A stretch of DNA of 64,000 nucleotides from Bemisia tabaci (GCF_918797505.1 NC_092796.1:30638098-30702097); one strand, 5' to 3'; positions 1-11,900 are shown, numbered from the stretch's first letter. Notes: generated by a model not told the origin, from the letters alone. Program-made: numbers and translations.

Positions 1-46
1 TCAAGGGCCACGTAATGAGAGTTATATGGGCAGACTACTTTCATTG

Positions 47-209
47 CAGTGACGAGGCATCAATGATCAATTCTCGACATTAACCCTTTTGATACTGTGG
101 TAAAGAATCGATTATTAAGGTATTCATTACAAACACCCTGTTTATCGATCCTTTTCCATAGGTTTATATGACCAATCAATCGATATATCGTGAAGTACGC
201 CGCGCCTTT
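47..209. mobile_element. Family P hAT-like MITE, diverged copy P1
   Basis: A 163-bp element matching the 164-bp copy at 47628. The left end CAGTGACGAGGCATCAATG and the right end TACGCCGCGCC are mutated forms of the CAGTGGCGTGGCGTGAA terminal repeat. The interior has the family block with ATCGATTATTAAGG, a GTGTTC/GAACAC hairpin (decayed here) and TTTATCGATCC. No target duplication is visible. Confidence 0.75.
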
Positions 210-323
210 ATTTCGTTTGTAGTCGAGGCTCGAGCAGAGTGGCTTGGTCAAAGAATACAATGCTGTCATGATTTAAGCGCTAAAAAAGTCAGAGAAAAGT
301 ATGAACGTAAAAATATGAGAAAA

Positions 324-600
324 CACTAAAGAAAAGTCTCTTGGATCTTCAATTTCAGAATCCAAAAAATCCAGAAACCCTTTTCTTCTTGGTCGAGATT
401 CTTAGATTTGACGAGAAAAAATACTCTTAATTCCATCGGATTTTTTCTTGAATCGAGAGCAAAGACTTTTAATTAAAGCGGATTTCCTTTTTATTCAAAC
501 AAAAATCAAATTGAATCAAGAGTATCCTTTCTTATAAAGTTTTTAAGACTTTAAGTTTTTAAGTTTCCAGACACTGTATGCAAGAGACTTTTTTCCAGTG
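324..600. mobile_element. Family F MITE, old copy F0
   Basis: The left end CACTAAAGAAAAGTCTCTTG pairs with the right end that reads inward as CACTGGAAAAAAGTCTCTTG. The interior carries the family signature of alternating ACTCTTRATTCAATC and TTTAATTAAAGCGGATTT blocks found at 24719, 61580 and 62332. It is more diverged than those copies. Confidence 0.7.
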
Positions 601-900
601 AATCACTCAGGTAGATGTCACCTGGTCATCGCAGCGGACTTCAGTCCCCGGCGGGGAAATTTGCAACGATGACTAGTTGCGATTTAAGTCAGTCGGATTG
701 CTAAGCTTACTTAGCGGCTTAAGCGGTGACCTATTTTGGTCACGTAGAGTGGGTTTAGGCCGCCGAAGACGGATTATAGTCCCTAATGACCTCATTTAGG
801 AGGATCAGTTCTATTCGTCAATGCATCACATACACTTCCTACAGTAAATCATAACGGCGAGCGGCTTCTCTGCGGCTCGATTCTTGAATCGATTGTTGAC
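601..900. other. No gene seen
   Basis: Mixed-composition DNA with a short palindrome TGACC...GGTCA near 728-742. No coding potential, no family match. Confidence 0.5.
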
Positions 901-911
901 TTTGATCGATA

Positions 912-986
912 TATAGCATTGTTAAGATAGGGAATTATCGAATGATCGTGATCGAGGTATAGCATTGTTAACATAGGGAATTATCG
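912..986. repeat. 45-bp tandem duplication with GATCGA-rich sequence
   Basis: The phrase TATAGCATTGTTAA-ATAGGGAATTATCGA occurs at about 912 and again 45 bases later, with one difference. The second copy continues into ATCAAAGTCATTCGATAACG, which reappears diverged at 38860-38922 beside element D1, so this belongs to a dispersed repeat. Confidence 0.75.
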
Positions 987-1019
987 ATCAAAGTCATTCG
1001 ATAACGGTTCAAGGAGCGG

Positions 1020-3560
1020 AGAAAAGCATCTCACTCTCCCGTCAGCAGCATGTTTTCTATTTTTCTTCAACACGGAGAATATAATACGCACAAGAGACTT
1101 AAAAGTTTTTGGTGGTTCTACTTCGTCTTAAACTTGTTTATGTCGCAGGCAATTAGTCAAATTATGGAGATGATTGACGAATTAAGAAATTTTGCAAATT
1201 TACGGCAAAGAGCTCACGAATTTTCGATATTTTGCGAGGAATATTTCATCAAATCTACGGACTCTTCTTGTTTCTCCCACTTCAAATGCCTATCATATAT
1301 TTAAATTTTAAAAGAAATTTTGTATTTTATCACATGTTGAAAATTGTTTGTCTTGGTGTGAATACGGCTTCACTTAATTTAGCGCAGAAGTCGAAGCTAG
1401 TAAAAAAATTCGCAAGGTTTGCAGGGAATTATAATGTTAGCTCAGTTTGTCGTGACATAGGTAGATAAAGACCGATCGATTAAAAATTCTATTTAACTTA
1501 TAACGTGTTTGTTCCATCGATCAATATTTCAAGACACCAATATAGCCATATTGCTAATTATATAATCAATTAATCATATACCGTTTGTTAAGTCACGCGA
1601 TTGGGTCTATTGAGGCGCTCCAACGGGGATAGTGAGTACTAAAAGCACTAGTTGTGTGTTGTTGGAAAATTATGTTTAAATCGAACCGATGAATGGATGG
1701 ATAATTAAAGGGTTTCTCTATCATAAATTTTACGTATTCATGACAGTTTGATGTTCGTGATAACTCAGTTTGGTAACGTGTGTTTAGCAAATCGAATCGG
1801 GGAAAGAAATAATCAACGAGCAGGTGAGGTTTACCTGAAACCTTCAAACAGTAGTCTGCCATGCTCGGAAAAATCGCCGTTTGTCCATTCTTATGTTGTC
1901 AAATTTCCACTGATAAAATTTTTATTTCAGATAAAAATGATGAGCATTTTTCCTTGAAATTTTAAGATTCAGTTGATTCAAATGAAAGTGAAGTTTTCTT
2001 AAAAATTGCGAGCAAAATATTTCCATACACCGATGACACAATGAGAAGTAAAATATGTTTTTTAACAATATCTCAGGAGGCAATATGCTTCTTAAACGTT
2101 CCTATAAAATGACGGAAAAATTAACAATCTCAATCTCAAAAACGACGTTGAAACGTTTATAAAGTTAAAATATGAGGACATTTTTGCAAATTCTTACACT
2201 GTTTAGTAGTAATTTTTTAATCATTTTCAAACTTTTGTATAACAAAAAAATGTATTAAGACATGTAAAATTTATCTTCAAAACTTTAAAAATATCTTTAA
2301 AAGTTTCATAAAATCTTTTAAAAATCGTCATAAAAGTAATTATTGAATATTTTTTAGTGTATGTTTAGGTTGTTCTAAAAACTGGTTTAAAAGGTATTGA
2401 AAATCTGAGGGTATTATCATTTAAAAATTTAAAAAAATCCGTTATTCAACATTTCGAAAAGGTTCCCAGTACTCAGTCTGCACAAATTGTTTTCAAAGAA
2501 TGCTTAAAATCGTTTCTAATATTATTTCTTAAGCATTTCTTTCTTAAGGATGAAGATAAAACGTATTTAAAACAATCTCATTTTTTGATGTCATACACAC
2601 AGAGAAAGTGTATTTCCTCGAAAGAAATTTGGCTACATCCAAGAATGTATACGACGTTTTTCCTCAAGACGACAGTGTTTGTCTCGGTCTATGCAACTGC
2701 CTAAGAGTACACTTTCAGGAGAAGTGCACTCCGGCTGAAGTAGGGTTGGAAGCGCTGCGAATGAACGCACTAACAATTTTTTGGGGTTACAATAAAAAAC
2801 TCCTCTTCCCGATCCACCCTTCCCCTCTCTAACGCTGGCAGTAACAAAGAGAGCGCACTACCCTCTCTCGTTCGGTTCGAGTGAATTCGAGGTGCACAGG
2901 ATGAAACTTAATCAAATACTCCAATAAAACTATTCCCTCCCAGCTACGGTGGGGAGCGGGGAAGGTAATAAAAAGTGGCGGAGGTAGGGATTCCGGCGGA
3001 AAAATAAAAATCTTCAAGAAAAAGATCCTGCACGTGAGTGCCGTATCTTGGGTTTAAAACGACGGTTTTCTCCTTATTGGAAAGAGGGAATTGAATTTTT
3101 GTGGGAAATAGCGCACGGGTTTATGCCCTCGGTAAAAAAAAACTGGATTGTCGCGATACAGAGCTCCGCTACGACGAAATAACGACGATACTACATAATA
3201 GGTGCGGTACATCCGCAAATGATGAGACGGAATTTCATTTATGTGGAGTAAATTTACTCGCATGAATAAATCGATTACGCGACCGTCGAAGTATGTCCAC
3301 GGGGAAGAGATATTCTGCCGGAAAATTATTCGATCAGAGGGTTTTCTCTTAAATAAAGCCTTCAGAGCGAGACCTTCATACTCCTGAAAACTATCCGAGT
3401 GTTAAAAAAATCCCGGATGATGAATTGGACTACGCACTACTAGAAAAGCCTTTGCTTTCAAAAGCCGCAAATTTCATTCCGTCTCTGCTATCCTCGATTG
3501 TGTCGCTCACGTAGCCCTTGAAGCGAACAATACGGAAATAGAGCAAGTGCACGCGCGTTG
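1020..3560. other. Low-copy non-coding stretch
   Basis: AT-rich from 1040 to 2600, then more balanced from 2600 to 3560. Open frames are below 95 codons with no recognisable domain, and several only open with non-ATG starts. No family match was seen. Confidence 0.5.
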
Positions 3561-3562
3561 AT

Positions 3563-3640
3563 GACGGCGCAGAGATACAACTATTTGTGCTCGATGGATG
3601 CCCCTGTTGCATCTGAAAAATTGAAGGCGCGATGGCGCGC
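3563..3640 (+). repeat. Dispersed DD motif, copy 1
   Basis: Contains GATACAACTATTTGTGCTCG followed by ATGGATGCCCCTGTTGCAT and AAATTGAAGGCGCG. The same ordered words recur at 19050, 36009, 36640 (reverse), 41585 (reverse) and 63890. No terminal inverted repeat is evident, so it may be an internal piece of a longer element. Confidence 0.65.
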
Positions 3641-3967
3641 AATGCTCGACTTTATACAGCTAGTGGGCTCTCACTTAGATTTGGAAGAAAAGTTGAAAAA
3701 CGGAGCCTCGTTACATGCATGAGTAATCGTCTGATTCAATTGCAATCCTCTGCAAGTAAACATTTTTGAAGTTATACCGTTGGATTCTACTGGAGGCTCG
3801 TAAAAAATTACTTTTCTTTTTAATGGCCACCTCAAAGGCCTCCTTAAGCCTTCCTTTATCATAACGTGGGCCGTACGATACCTCTGAGGAAAAGAGCCGT
3901 CCCAGGAATATCCATGTGTTCCCGGATCTTGAGCGCAAAAACCGGGATTTCGACCCGACCGGACCCC

Positions 3968-4053
3968 AAAGATGGACTATTTATGCTAAAAGCCATTATG
4001 TCACATGCAAAACCTAAACATATAGTTCCTTTTAGCATAAATACGTTCAGATG
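3968..4053. mobile_element. Family I mini-foldback, copy I1
   Basis: About 85 bp and almost entirely inverted repeat: TATTTATGCTAAAAG on the left pairs with CTTTTAGCATAAATACG on the right. It is the smallest foldback family here, also at 12777, 37032, 37384, 49891 and 57350. Confidence 0.75.
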
Positions 4054-4980
4054 TGACCCACCGGAATAGGGCACTAATGAGGCCCAAAAGTTTACATTAG
4101 AGTGCTCTTAAAATATAAAGCTGGTTCGGGTCAGCGAAAAAAAGCCGCAACCCTCTGGGTCCATCGCAGCCCTTCTCGCGGACAAGCGAAAATGTTTCTC
4201 GCCGCTCTTCTTCCTGCGGCGGTGTCGAATTTTCAAGTAAACCGATAATTTTCTAAAAGCGCCATCTCAAAAATGAGGTCTTAATGGATTCTTATTGCCG
4301 ACGATAAAATAAATCTTATGGCAGAACAACGTTCCAGAGGGTCAAATTTGAAGGCCTTAAAAGAACTTCTGATTTTATGGTTTTCACCTACCGTATATAC
4401 GACAGAATAAGGTCGTTTTTCTGAAAATCGCATTGGTATCGCTAATGAAGTTTGGGAAAGTTTGTTTCGTTTTGTTCTTCTAAAATACGGTGTCAATCTC
4501 TTGCTTGAAAAATGATGATGTGACTTTGACTGATACCACTTCATGTCTGTTAAATCTAATTGCTTCACTTATGGTAAATCCTTTTAGAGTGCCCGCGTAA
4601 GAGTTCGCCATTCTCTGGTTGGTCTGCAAGTTTAAAGTTTTCGTGGATCCAAAGTTCTGAACCAATATGAACAATGGACAATATTTTGACCGAGTTGTAG
4701 ACGAGAAAATATTTGTTTAAATCCAACCTCTGAAAGAAGTTTTCAACAAACTTCAATGGACATTTTCCCCGAATATTACATTTTTCTCGTGGACAGCATT
4801 CATCTCTTCCTGAAAAAGAAACAAATTCCTCAGAGTCGGGTGCGTTTACAAATGTCCTTAAGAACCTATAAAAGGTACACTAGTACACCAATGGGGGACT
4901 GGCATAAACATGGCAATATTTTCCCTTAACAAGTGATCTACACTGCTGACATACGAAAGACAGCAGTTAGTCCATTCCTG
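4054..4980. other. Low-copy non-coding stretch
   Basis: Open frames of 63-95 codons on the minus strand lack domains. No repeat family recognised. Confidence 0.45.
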
Positions 4981-4982
4981 TA

Positions 4983-5066
4983 GGAGCCATGGTTAGCACA
5001 TGCTCTTATGTGTCTCGAGGCTCATCCCAGAATTCTCTTACGGTTCTCTTCTGTAAGGCGGCAAAA
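4983..5066 (-). mobile_element. Family J half element
   Basis: Reads GGTTAGCACATGC, then GTCTC, GGCTCATCCCAGAAT and CTTACGGTTCTCTTC, which is the reverse of the left half of the J copy at 39957. The other terminus is missing. Confidence 0.65.
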
Positions 5067-5108
5067 ATACAGAATACAGAGGTACTCCCACCATTCTGTC
5101 GTGTCGTG

Positions 5109-5288
5109 CACTGAGAAAAATAGTTCTGTTCATGAGGCTCCTACACTTTCTTTGTTACAGCTACAGAAGTTTCCGTTATGAGAACCTAGTACTCTGTGCT
5201 CACGACCGAAGTTCTGCTTTCACAATAGAAAAGTTCTGTAAGTATAACAAAGAAAGAACAGGAGCCCTGTGAATAGAAGGTTCTGTCA
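5109..5288. mobile_element. Foldback element W
   Basis: CACTGAGAAAAATAGTTCTG opens the left arm. TTCTGTTCATGAGGCTCCT and TTTCTTTGTTA pair with AACAAAGAAAGAAC, AGGAGCCCTGTGAATAGAAG and GTTCTG on the right. It sits between two J fragments. The CACTG-plus-A end resembles the F/M/N group. Confidence 0.7.
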
Positions 5289-5304
5289 TCAGCACCGACT
5301 ACCT

Positions 5305-5424
5305 CTTTGCGTGTGGAAGATAACCGTGAGTGAATTACAGTATGAGACACGATCAGCACATGCGTTTACGTGTCTCAAGGCTCATCCCAGACTGCACTTA
5401 CGTCTCTTTTCCGCAACCCGACAG
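5305..5424 (-). mobile_element. Family J element, diverged
   Basis: Runs from ATAACCGTGAGTG through CAGCACATGCGTTTACGTG, GGCTCATCCCAGACTGCACT and TTACGTCTCTTTTCCGC to CCCGACAG, matching J in the opposite orientation to the copy at 39957. Confidence 0.6.
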
Positions 5425-5447
5425 TATTTATTTATTTATTTATTTTA
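5425..5447. repeat. (TTTA)n microsatellite
   Basis: Five to six units of TATT/TTTA directly after the J terminus. Confidence 0.9.
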
Positions 5448-6402
5448 TAATTTGTACAATTGAGCCTCTGGCCGAGGCTATGGCACACGTCATATTCGGT
5501 ACATGGTGAACAGTTATATAAAGCGATATACATAAGGTACAAGTGTTAAATTTTACTAGCCTACAAGTTCCTGAAAGTTATTGAAGGCTTTTTCGAATAA
5601 GAAAGCACGCAGCCCCATAAAAACGACGTTAGGTCAGCATTTCGAAAGTGTAGCTTCACACTCCAAAGCAGTGCGTTGATTATCTGTATTGCCGAAAATA
5701 CGTTCATTGTACGTTCATACGTTCATCAGTATACGTTCCGTTCATTGTAAATACTGTCCGTCCGTGCGTTTGTAAATACAGGAGCTCTCAATATTGAAAA
5801 ATCTAGCAACAGAGGCAGGGATCCTTTCACAAGTTTGAAAATCATAAACTTTAGCCAGGAAAAGAACTTTGAAGCGCCGAATATTTACGCTGGCCGCTCA
5901 AGCCTCCGGCAAGATTCGCCCGTCCTTCCTTGCCGAGTTCCAGGAAATAAATGATTTTTCAGGGCGCCGCGCTCGTCCGACCGGAGGTTCACAAATTTAA
6001 AGAGGCGTTCGGGTCAGGGATTCTAGCCAACCGAAAGCGGAAGCGGGGGAGGGTGACAAAAATACCCTTAAAGAGACAACCCTGCCCCGTTCAATATTGA
6101 AATTCCTGCTTCCCCACACCGGAACAAACAGATTAAAAGAGACCCTTCCCTGAATTTTTCATTTTGTCTCGTGTCGCGGTGCTTCCGTGTAGCTGACCGG
6201 CCCAGCTTTCGGCCACGTTGAGACATCGCTCCAGAAAGCCCGTTTTTATCTGATTGTTGTGAGACCTCTAAAGTGCTCCCTAAGGGACAAACGTTTAAAA
6301 TCAATATTCATCAGTAAAAACGGCAAGCCTCAAACGATTTACCTATTTTTCTATCGAGCGTGTGTGGATACCTGAAGTGGGTACTACTCAATGCGGGTTT
6401 CG
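5448..6402. other. Low-copy non-coding stretch
   Basis: Includes a local direct repeat of ACGTTCATTGTACGTTCAT near 5700-5745. GC-richer from 5880 to 6250. No gene model supported. Confidence 0.45.
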
Positions 6403-6404
6403 TA

Positions 6405-6605
6405 CACGGAAAGCAGATTTGCTGAAGTCACATCCCGGATGTTGAAAATCTGCGCGGCAACTCTTGAATGTCGTTATGGACACGCTGGCTGTTGAAGTAA
6501 CATCCTAGCTACGTTGAATGAACAACCGTAGCGTTCAAATCAAAATTCAAGAGTTGTAGGCAGATTTTTAACATGCGGTATGTTACTTCAGCAATTTTTT
6601 TTCCG
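6405..6605. mobile_element. Foldback MITE X with TA target duplication
   Basis: Arms of about 65 bp: CACGGAAAGCAGATTTGCTG, AAGTCACATCC and GCGGCAACTCTTGAAT on the left mirror ATTCAAGAGTTGTAGGC, GTATGTTACTTCAGC and TTTTTTTCCG on the right. TA flanks both ends (6403-6404 and 6606-6607). No internal ORF. Confidence 0.85.
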
Positions 6606-6959
6606 TATAGATAATATTTCCTACACTCTGGAAATGATCAATGGACCACTAGAAAAGGTACGAAATTAAGCATTCTGATACATATTTCTCGACCAAAATT
6701 TTACGTAAAACACGATTTGCGCATTGAAAATTACTGGAACTAACTCCTAACCAAGATATTCAATGTTTCTGGACGCGTGAATTCGAACATCCTGCTCATA
6801 AAAACGCAATGGCCTACGAGAGTCAAATCGCGCACCACATGTTACCGTGGGAGTCTCTACGATATGAAAATATGGCAACCTCAATCTTGATTCTTTGGCT
6901 CAGCTATGGCAAATTGTTTACACTTTGAACAATACAGGGTAGGAAGAGAACAATGCTCA

Positions 6960-7101
6960 ACTGGACTACATTTTGCAATTAGGAACTATAAATTCTAGCC
7001 CGGTTTAAAAACAACGTATGAGCCATTAGTTTCCCTATGCACACACGTATTTTTCCAGATGAGCCAGAATTTATAGTTCCAAATCGCAAAATACAGTCCA
7101 A
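6960..7101. mobile_element. Family B MITE, copy B1
   Basis: TGGACTACATTTTGCAATTA, then GGAACTATAAATTC, is mirrored by GAATTTATAGTTCC and AAATCGCAAAATACAGTCCA. About 140 bp with 40-bp arms. Other copies are at 9363, 22575, 41766, 42040 and 42490. Confidence 0.85.
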
Positions 7102-7725
7102 CTGAGAAGTCTGCAAAAACCGTTGTAAGGGGCGATTCGATTCACGCAGAGAATTGCTCTTCTTGCGACCGGGCGTTTACAATTTCCCGTGACCAATGAA
7201 AGGCTTTATTCGGGTCTCGGCCAACGGACACCGACCTCCGATGGGTGGAAGTGAAAAATGATGGAAGCGTTTTAAATTCATGAGCCTCTGACTCCTGGCT
7301 CAGAGACGAGCGGTTACCGAGGCTTCATTCCGCCGTTTTGGGCTGCACTTTCCCGGAGCAAAGATGAGGGTAACGTCACATCGAGTTCCGAAACTTGGCG
7401 GAACGGAATTATTTTATCCGAGAAACCGGGAGTGGCAGTCGGGACAGGAAGCGCGAGGGATTCCTCGAAGCGATTGCAATCTCGGAGCCGCAAATTGAAA
7501 TGATCTGGTGTCAGAAGGATTACTGATAAGTCAGAGCCACGGACCGCGGGCCGCAGCCCGGGTGGAAGAGGGGGGTGCGGGTGAAAGTCTGGGTGGGGCA
7601 GAGACGAATCGGTCGAGGCGCCGTCCAGCGCGGTGATACCACCAGCTCAACTCCATCACCCATTCCTGATTTACAGGCTCTGAACATCGTCTCGTCCCGG
7701 TGATTTGATTGAACGCGGTTCCGCA
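7102..7725. other. GC-richer low-copy stretch
   Basis: Mixed composition, GC-rich from 7520 to 7700. Overlapping minus-strand frames there lack domains. No gene supported. Confidence 0.45.
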
Positions 7726-7978
7726 CTGCCGTGCTGAGGAAAAACGCCGTATGAACATTCGAGAGTTGCCAAATTTCCTTCGATAAAATGTCTATTTTTG
7801 AGGAAAATTATGAATATTTTTCCTTGAAATTTTCAGACGTTTTAGATCAAATTACAAACAAAATTATCTGGGAAATTCCTTGACAAATATTTAAAAAAAT
7901 TTCTGAAAATTAGTGATTTACAAACAGAAATTTGGCAACGCCTGAAGGCTTATACGGCGTTTTTTCTTAGCATGGCAG
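7726..7978 (+). mobile_element. Family A MITE, copy A1 (4-bp TSD CGCA)
   Basis: The left end CTGCCGTGCTGAGGAAAAAC plus GCCGTATGA pairs with TTATACGGCG and TTTTTTCTTAGCATGGCAG. CGCA flanks both sides (7722-7725, 7979-7982). The interior shows the family pattern: TTGCCAAATTTCC near the left end and GGAAATTTGGCAACGCC (here AAATTTGGCAACGCC) near the right. No coding capacity. Confidence 0.9.
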
Positions 7979-7985
7979 CGCAGAA

Positions 7986-8048
7986 CTCCTGTGCTATGAA
8001 AGAATGCCGTATCAGCATCCACAAGTTGCCAAATTTCTATCGATAATA
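7986..8048 (+). mobile_element. Family A fragment, cut by element M1
   Basis: CTCCTGTGCTATGAAAGAAT, GCCGTATCAGCATCC and GTTGCCAAATTTC are the first 60 bp of family A. The match stops exactly where M1 begins and does not resume after it. Confidence 0.75.
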
Positions 8049-8266
8049 CACTGAAAAACAAGATTGGTAGAATTTACCATTCCTTCACGCTGTATTTCAC
8101 ACAGCGTCAACTTAGAGCCAATTCTGCCAGAAGAAAGGTAATCGTTACTCAGGATACACTGGTACACTGGTACCTCTGGCAGAACCGACTTGAAGATTGG
8201 TAGGATTAACCATTCCTCCACGCTGTGTGAACTATAGCGTGAAGGAATGGTAAATTCTACCAATGA
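8049..8266. mobile_element. Family M MITE, copy M1
   Basis: CACTGAAAAACAAGATTGGT plus AGAATTTACCATTCC pairs with GGAATGGTAAATTCTACCAAT on the right. The interior matches the copy at 25816, including ACAGCGTCAA and CTGCCAGAAGAAAGGTAA. The distal right tip is decayed. Confidence 0.85.
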
Positions 8267-8269
8267 TTC

Positions 8270-8958
8270 ATCTACGATTCTTGTCGATCGAATCGATCCT
8301 CCTCAAAAAACAGAGGCTGGCGCAGAATCAACCGAAAAAAATAAGACAAACCGGGAGCGGGAGAAAAATCATTTAAATTTCCGGCCACATCATCAAAACA
8401 TTTTCCGATGAGGGTTGCGGCTGAAACCGCGTCCATTAAGTTGAGAAACTTCCCGTTCCCTACCACTGTAACCATAAGGAAAGCAAATAATTTCACTTTC
8501 CGTCTTTACGCGTGAGCGCTCCCCGGGAGGGGCGGTAGCCCTATCATTCAATTACCCCTCTGCACGTACCCTCCCGGCGTGCCCCTCCCCCTCCCCACCA
8601 CTCCGTCTTAATTAGCGAGTCCCGTCAAGCCTGCCCTCTTTTCGATACGATTTTTCTCGGCCCGGCAATAATTTTAATGAGCCCCCCCCCCCCCCCCCCG
8701 GTTTCCAACCAAGAAATTTCGCGGTTACGGGAAAAGAGGGTCGACGTGACGGCTGTAAGGAAAGGGGAGGAAACAGTTCACGGGTGCTTAAAAACCCACA
8801 ATTTGCCGCTCTATCAGGAAAAACGAAACGGGATTCCCATTCGAGCTTCGAACGGAATGCGGAAACGTACGAGACAGAGCTCACGGGAAAATGTTGAGTG
8901 TCTTTTCTCGGTCGACTCCTTAATCGGCTCGTTACGCGGCAGTTATCGTCGTGCCGCT
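8270..8958. other. Low-copy stretch with an 18-C homopolymer
   Basis: Relatively GC-rich, with an uninterrupted C18 at 8682-8699. The frame crossing it (including a Pro run) is composition-driven. No gene supported. Confidence 0.5.
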
Positions 8959-9318
8959 GACGTACGCTGCCGTGCTACGGAAAAACGCCGTATGAACATT
9001 CGAGAGTTGCCAGATTTCCCTTGATAAAACATGTATTTTCGGCGACATTCGTGCATATTTGTCCTTAAAATTTTTAGATATTTTAGATTAAATTGCGAAC
9101 AAAATAGTCTGAAGAAGTGGAAGAAAAATATTTAGAATTTCCCTAATAAATTCGTATTTTATTAGAGGAAATTTGGCAACGCCTGAAGGCTCATACGGCG
9201 TTCTTCCTTAGCACGGCAGTACGGGCGTATCTCGATCTCCCTATGAGTCCGCATAGCATAAGGTTATACGGACGTCAGGGGTCATCTCAAAAAACAGTTA
9301 CGCCCTTACGTTAGAGGT
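8959..9318. mobile_element. MM repeat interrupted by A2
   Basis: GACGTACGGGCGTATCTCG (split by A2) and the distal TTACGCCCTTACGTTAGAGG match the repeat at 43530-43630, where the two ends (CGTAAGGGCGTA and TACGCCCTTACG) are inverted. A2 occupies 8967-9219. Confidence 0.6.
8967..9219 (+). mobile_element. Family A MITE, copy A2 (TSD TACG)
   Basis: CTGCCGTGCTACGGAAAAAC to CGTTCTTCCTTAGCACGGCAG (last 20 bases cited from the end), flanked by TACG at 8963-8966 and 9220-9223. It is inserted in the MM repeat. Confidence 0.92.
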
Positions 9319-9332
9319 TCGAGGTTATATCG

Positions 9333-9712
9333 TCACTTCTCAGTCTAAAGAACGTAACTACATTTGGACTACATTTTGCAATTTGGAATTTTAAATTCTG
9401 GCTCTTCTGGAAAAATTTTTATGTGCATAGGGAAAGTAATGCCACATACGTTGTTTTTTAACCGGGCTAGAATTTATAGTTCTAAATTGCAAAATGTAGT
9501 CCATTTCAACGCTGCAAAATGTTCTCTTACACAAACTCTTACGTTTAGTGGGACGCTTATAGCTATTTTTAACTAAAATATCAAAAAATCAAAATTCAGC
9601 ATTTTTGAACATGAAAATGGGTGGTGAAATTCTCGTAAAAAATGGAATTATTTGAATTAGTCTGACAGCCTTGCTTGAACTTGAGTTACGTTCCTTCGTC
9701 TAGGGAACGATG
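9333..9712. mobile_element. Family O element interrupted by B2
   Basis: CTAAAGAACGTAACTACAT on the left and TTGAGTTACGTTCCTTCGTC plus TAGGGAACGATG on the right are the inverted ends of family O (full copy at 50570). B2 interrupts it directly after the left end. Confidence 0.65.
9363..9505. mobile_element. Family B MITE, copy B2
   Basis: TTGGACTACATTTTGCAATT is mirrored by AAATTGCAAAATGTAGTCCA. The interior words GCACATAGGG-like and CGTTGTTTTTTAACCGGGCT match B1 in inverted order. Confidence 0.85.
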
Positions 9713-10299
9713 ATACATCGATGTGAAAATGCTGAAACGCGTAGCTCAATATTGAGGGGTCACGAAGAATGAGGCTACCTGGAAATTTGGCAAAAAAGAG
9801 TTAGCTGCTTGTTGCATTCTGCAGTATAAAATACGGAGGCTGATTATTTTAGTTTTTCCAGTTCTGTAGGAAAGCGATTTAACGACGCTGTAATGTATGA
9901 AAAATTGCAGAACTAACCTTAAAATTACAAAACTGACGAAGTTTCATCTCCGTTCTGCAAAATCGCAGTTAACAGATATGCGGTTTAGCCATCTGTATGT
10001 GACGCTGAAAAATTCCTATCAATATTCATTTTTAAATGAAAAAATGCTCAACGTCATTTTATGAAAACTTGTATGACTTTCCCCTCGGAGAGAAGTGTAT
10101 TCTGTGAAAATATCAAGCTAGAGTGTTAGTTTACTCTCCTTTAATGCTTTAAAATAAGAGCGGAGGTTTTGAAATGTCACAGAGGGGATATGCATTTTTG
10201 AAGTTTTACGCCCGTTAAAACTTAATTCAAGTTCAAAGTTCAAGCAAATGAAATATGCTATCTTGCAAATGATGATGGCTGGTGGTTAATCTTTTAGGC
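9713..10299. other. Low-copy non-coding stretch
   Basis: AT-rich with no coding signal. Confidence 0.4.
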
Positions 10300-10495
10300 A
10301 TTCTAATGCCGAGGAATTTTACGTTTTTAGAAATCTTCGCGAGTGTATCTCACTCTTACTTTGCCGCCACAAAATTTAATTGGTGCCTTATTGGCTTATG
10401 GCAGGAAGGAAGTTTAAAATCACTTTTTGGTCATTTTAAGTTGGATTTTAGTTGTGAATTTTCCACAGAACATACGATTATAAATAAACCCTAAT
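10300..10495. mobile_element. Probable FF relic
   Basis: TATGGCAGGAAGGAAGTTTA, a TTGGATTTTA block and TTTTCCACAGAACATACGAT follow the same order as the middle of FF2 (40646). Both FF termini are absent, so this is a weak call. Confidence 0.4.
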
Positions 10496-10501
10496 TAAAG
10501 A

Positions 10502-10600
10502 GAGCATGGAGTCCATGATCTTGGACGTGATGAGCAACCAAACATTATAACAGTGAGCATGGAGTCCGATATAGGACGCGATGCTACATTACCGAATAGA
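10502..10600. repeat. 53-bp tandem duplication
   Basis: GAGCATGGAGTCC followed by GGACG(T/C)GATG occurs at 10502 and 10555. Confidence 0.7.
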
Positions 10601-11896
10601 CCTTCAAACTAGTTTCAGTTGAGTTCATGAATATCTCAATTTATTCAAACACTGCACTTACTCTCCTTGAAGTTCTTCATTTGTAGTAATCACCGATAAT
10701 GGACCATACTTTGTTCCTGGAACCAGATTTTTGATCATTATATGGAAACTGCATGAAACGTAATCTGCAAGAACTTGCGGAGGAGTAGAGGTTGATTCTA
10801 TGATAGAGCGGTTGATAACGTGCATTCTAACCCCACATCTAATGATCCTTTTTTTAAAGGAAAAAAAACTGTCAGAGACCCTGCATGAAAATCCCCTCGC
10901 CGTCTAAGCGCGGTTCAAAGGGAGCCCCTCTAAAAGAGGTCATTAAAAGCACAAATTACAGAATTCGATGCACAAGGCGCCGCGCGGGAAAACAAACCGA
11001 GCTCATTACACTCGAGTTGCCCGACTCGGAGTGAGCACATCCGGATCCCTCTCGAAGGGATTAAATCCTATCGGGCGCTTTGGCAACGCCGCCGATCTCG
11101 CACTCGAAAAGTCACGGGGTGAAACATACAGGGAGATCCGGGCTCTCCGGTGATTTTGTTAATACGAAAAAAATGAGAGGAATACTCGGGAGAAAATAAA
11201 AAAGCCATCAGAGTTTCCCCCTTATCTTTCCCCGACTCATTCTCGACTCCTGGCCGGGACCCTTCCAGCTCCTTCGCTGCCACACGCACGCTTGCGATCC
11301 GATGGTCGCCTTCTTTGCCCTCTTGTCGAGCCGAGAGAACGCCTAGTCCGAAAAAAAATGAGCCTTGTGGTTGATTTCACAATGACAGGAAAAGTAGTTT
11401 CCCCAGTTTAGTTTTTTGAGTTTTACAATGATAAACACAAAAATTTAAAGAAAAATAGTACAACTATAGTTGGAAAAACTTTAAAGTCGTGACTTAGCAT
11501 TGGTTCACGCAAAAAAAATATGAGGAAGTATCGCTACTGAGACTTTAAGATCGTAAAACATTCTTATACGTAAGCATAATATTCAACATAAAACCTCCGC
11601 TTTTAGTAAAACTTTCAATAATTATTCAAAAGAAAATTCAAAGGATTCCAATAATCATTCGAGTGGTAGAGAATCGAAAAATTTCACCCGTGACTGCTCG
11701 TATGATTACAAGCTGCAGCGCGACAAACTACAGTATGCAGCTATTACTGCTCCTATTCCAATCGGTTACAGGACATTTCGTCGACAATTTTTTGTCGGCG
11801 CACCTGTTTTTCCAGTAGTTTACATCCACCTCGTAGGTAAACCCTGGATTACACCTCCGTTGCACTTCTGTTGCAGCGCGGCGGGCAGTCACAGCA
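10601..11896. other. Low-copy non-coding stretch
   Basis: Contains a GC-richer block at 10960-11340 with domain-free frames, and an AT-rich block at 11340-11700. No gene supported. Confidence 0.45.
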
Positions 11897-11900
11897 AAAC

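Noticed and set aside
8682..8699. C18 and other homopolymers (19373, 23375, 25506, 38336, 62503) as functional sites
   Set aside because: Simple homopolymers with no associated structure, and prone to sequencing error.
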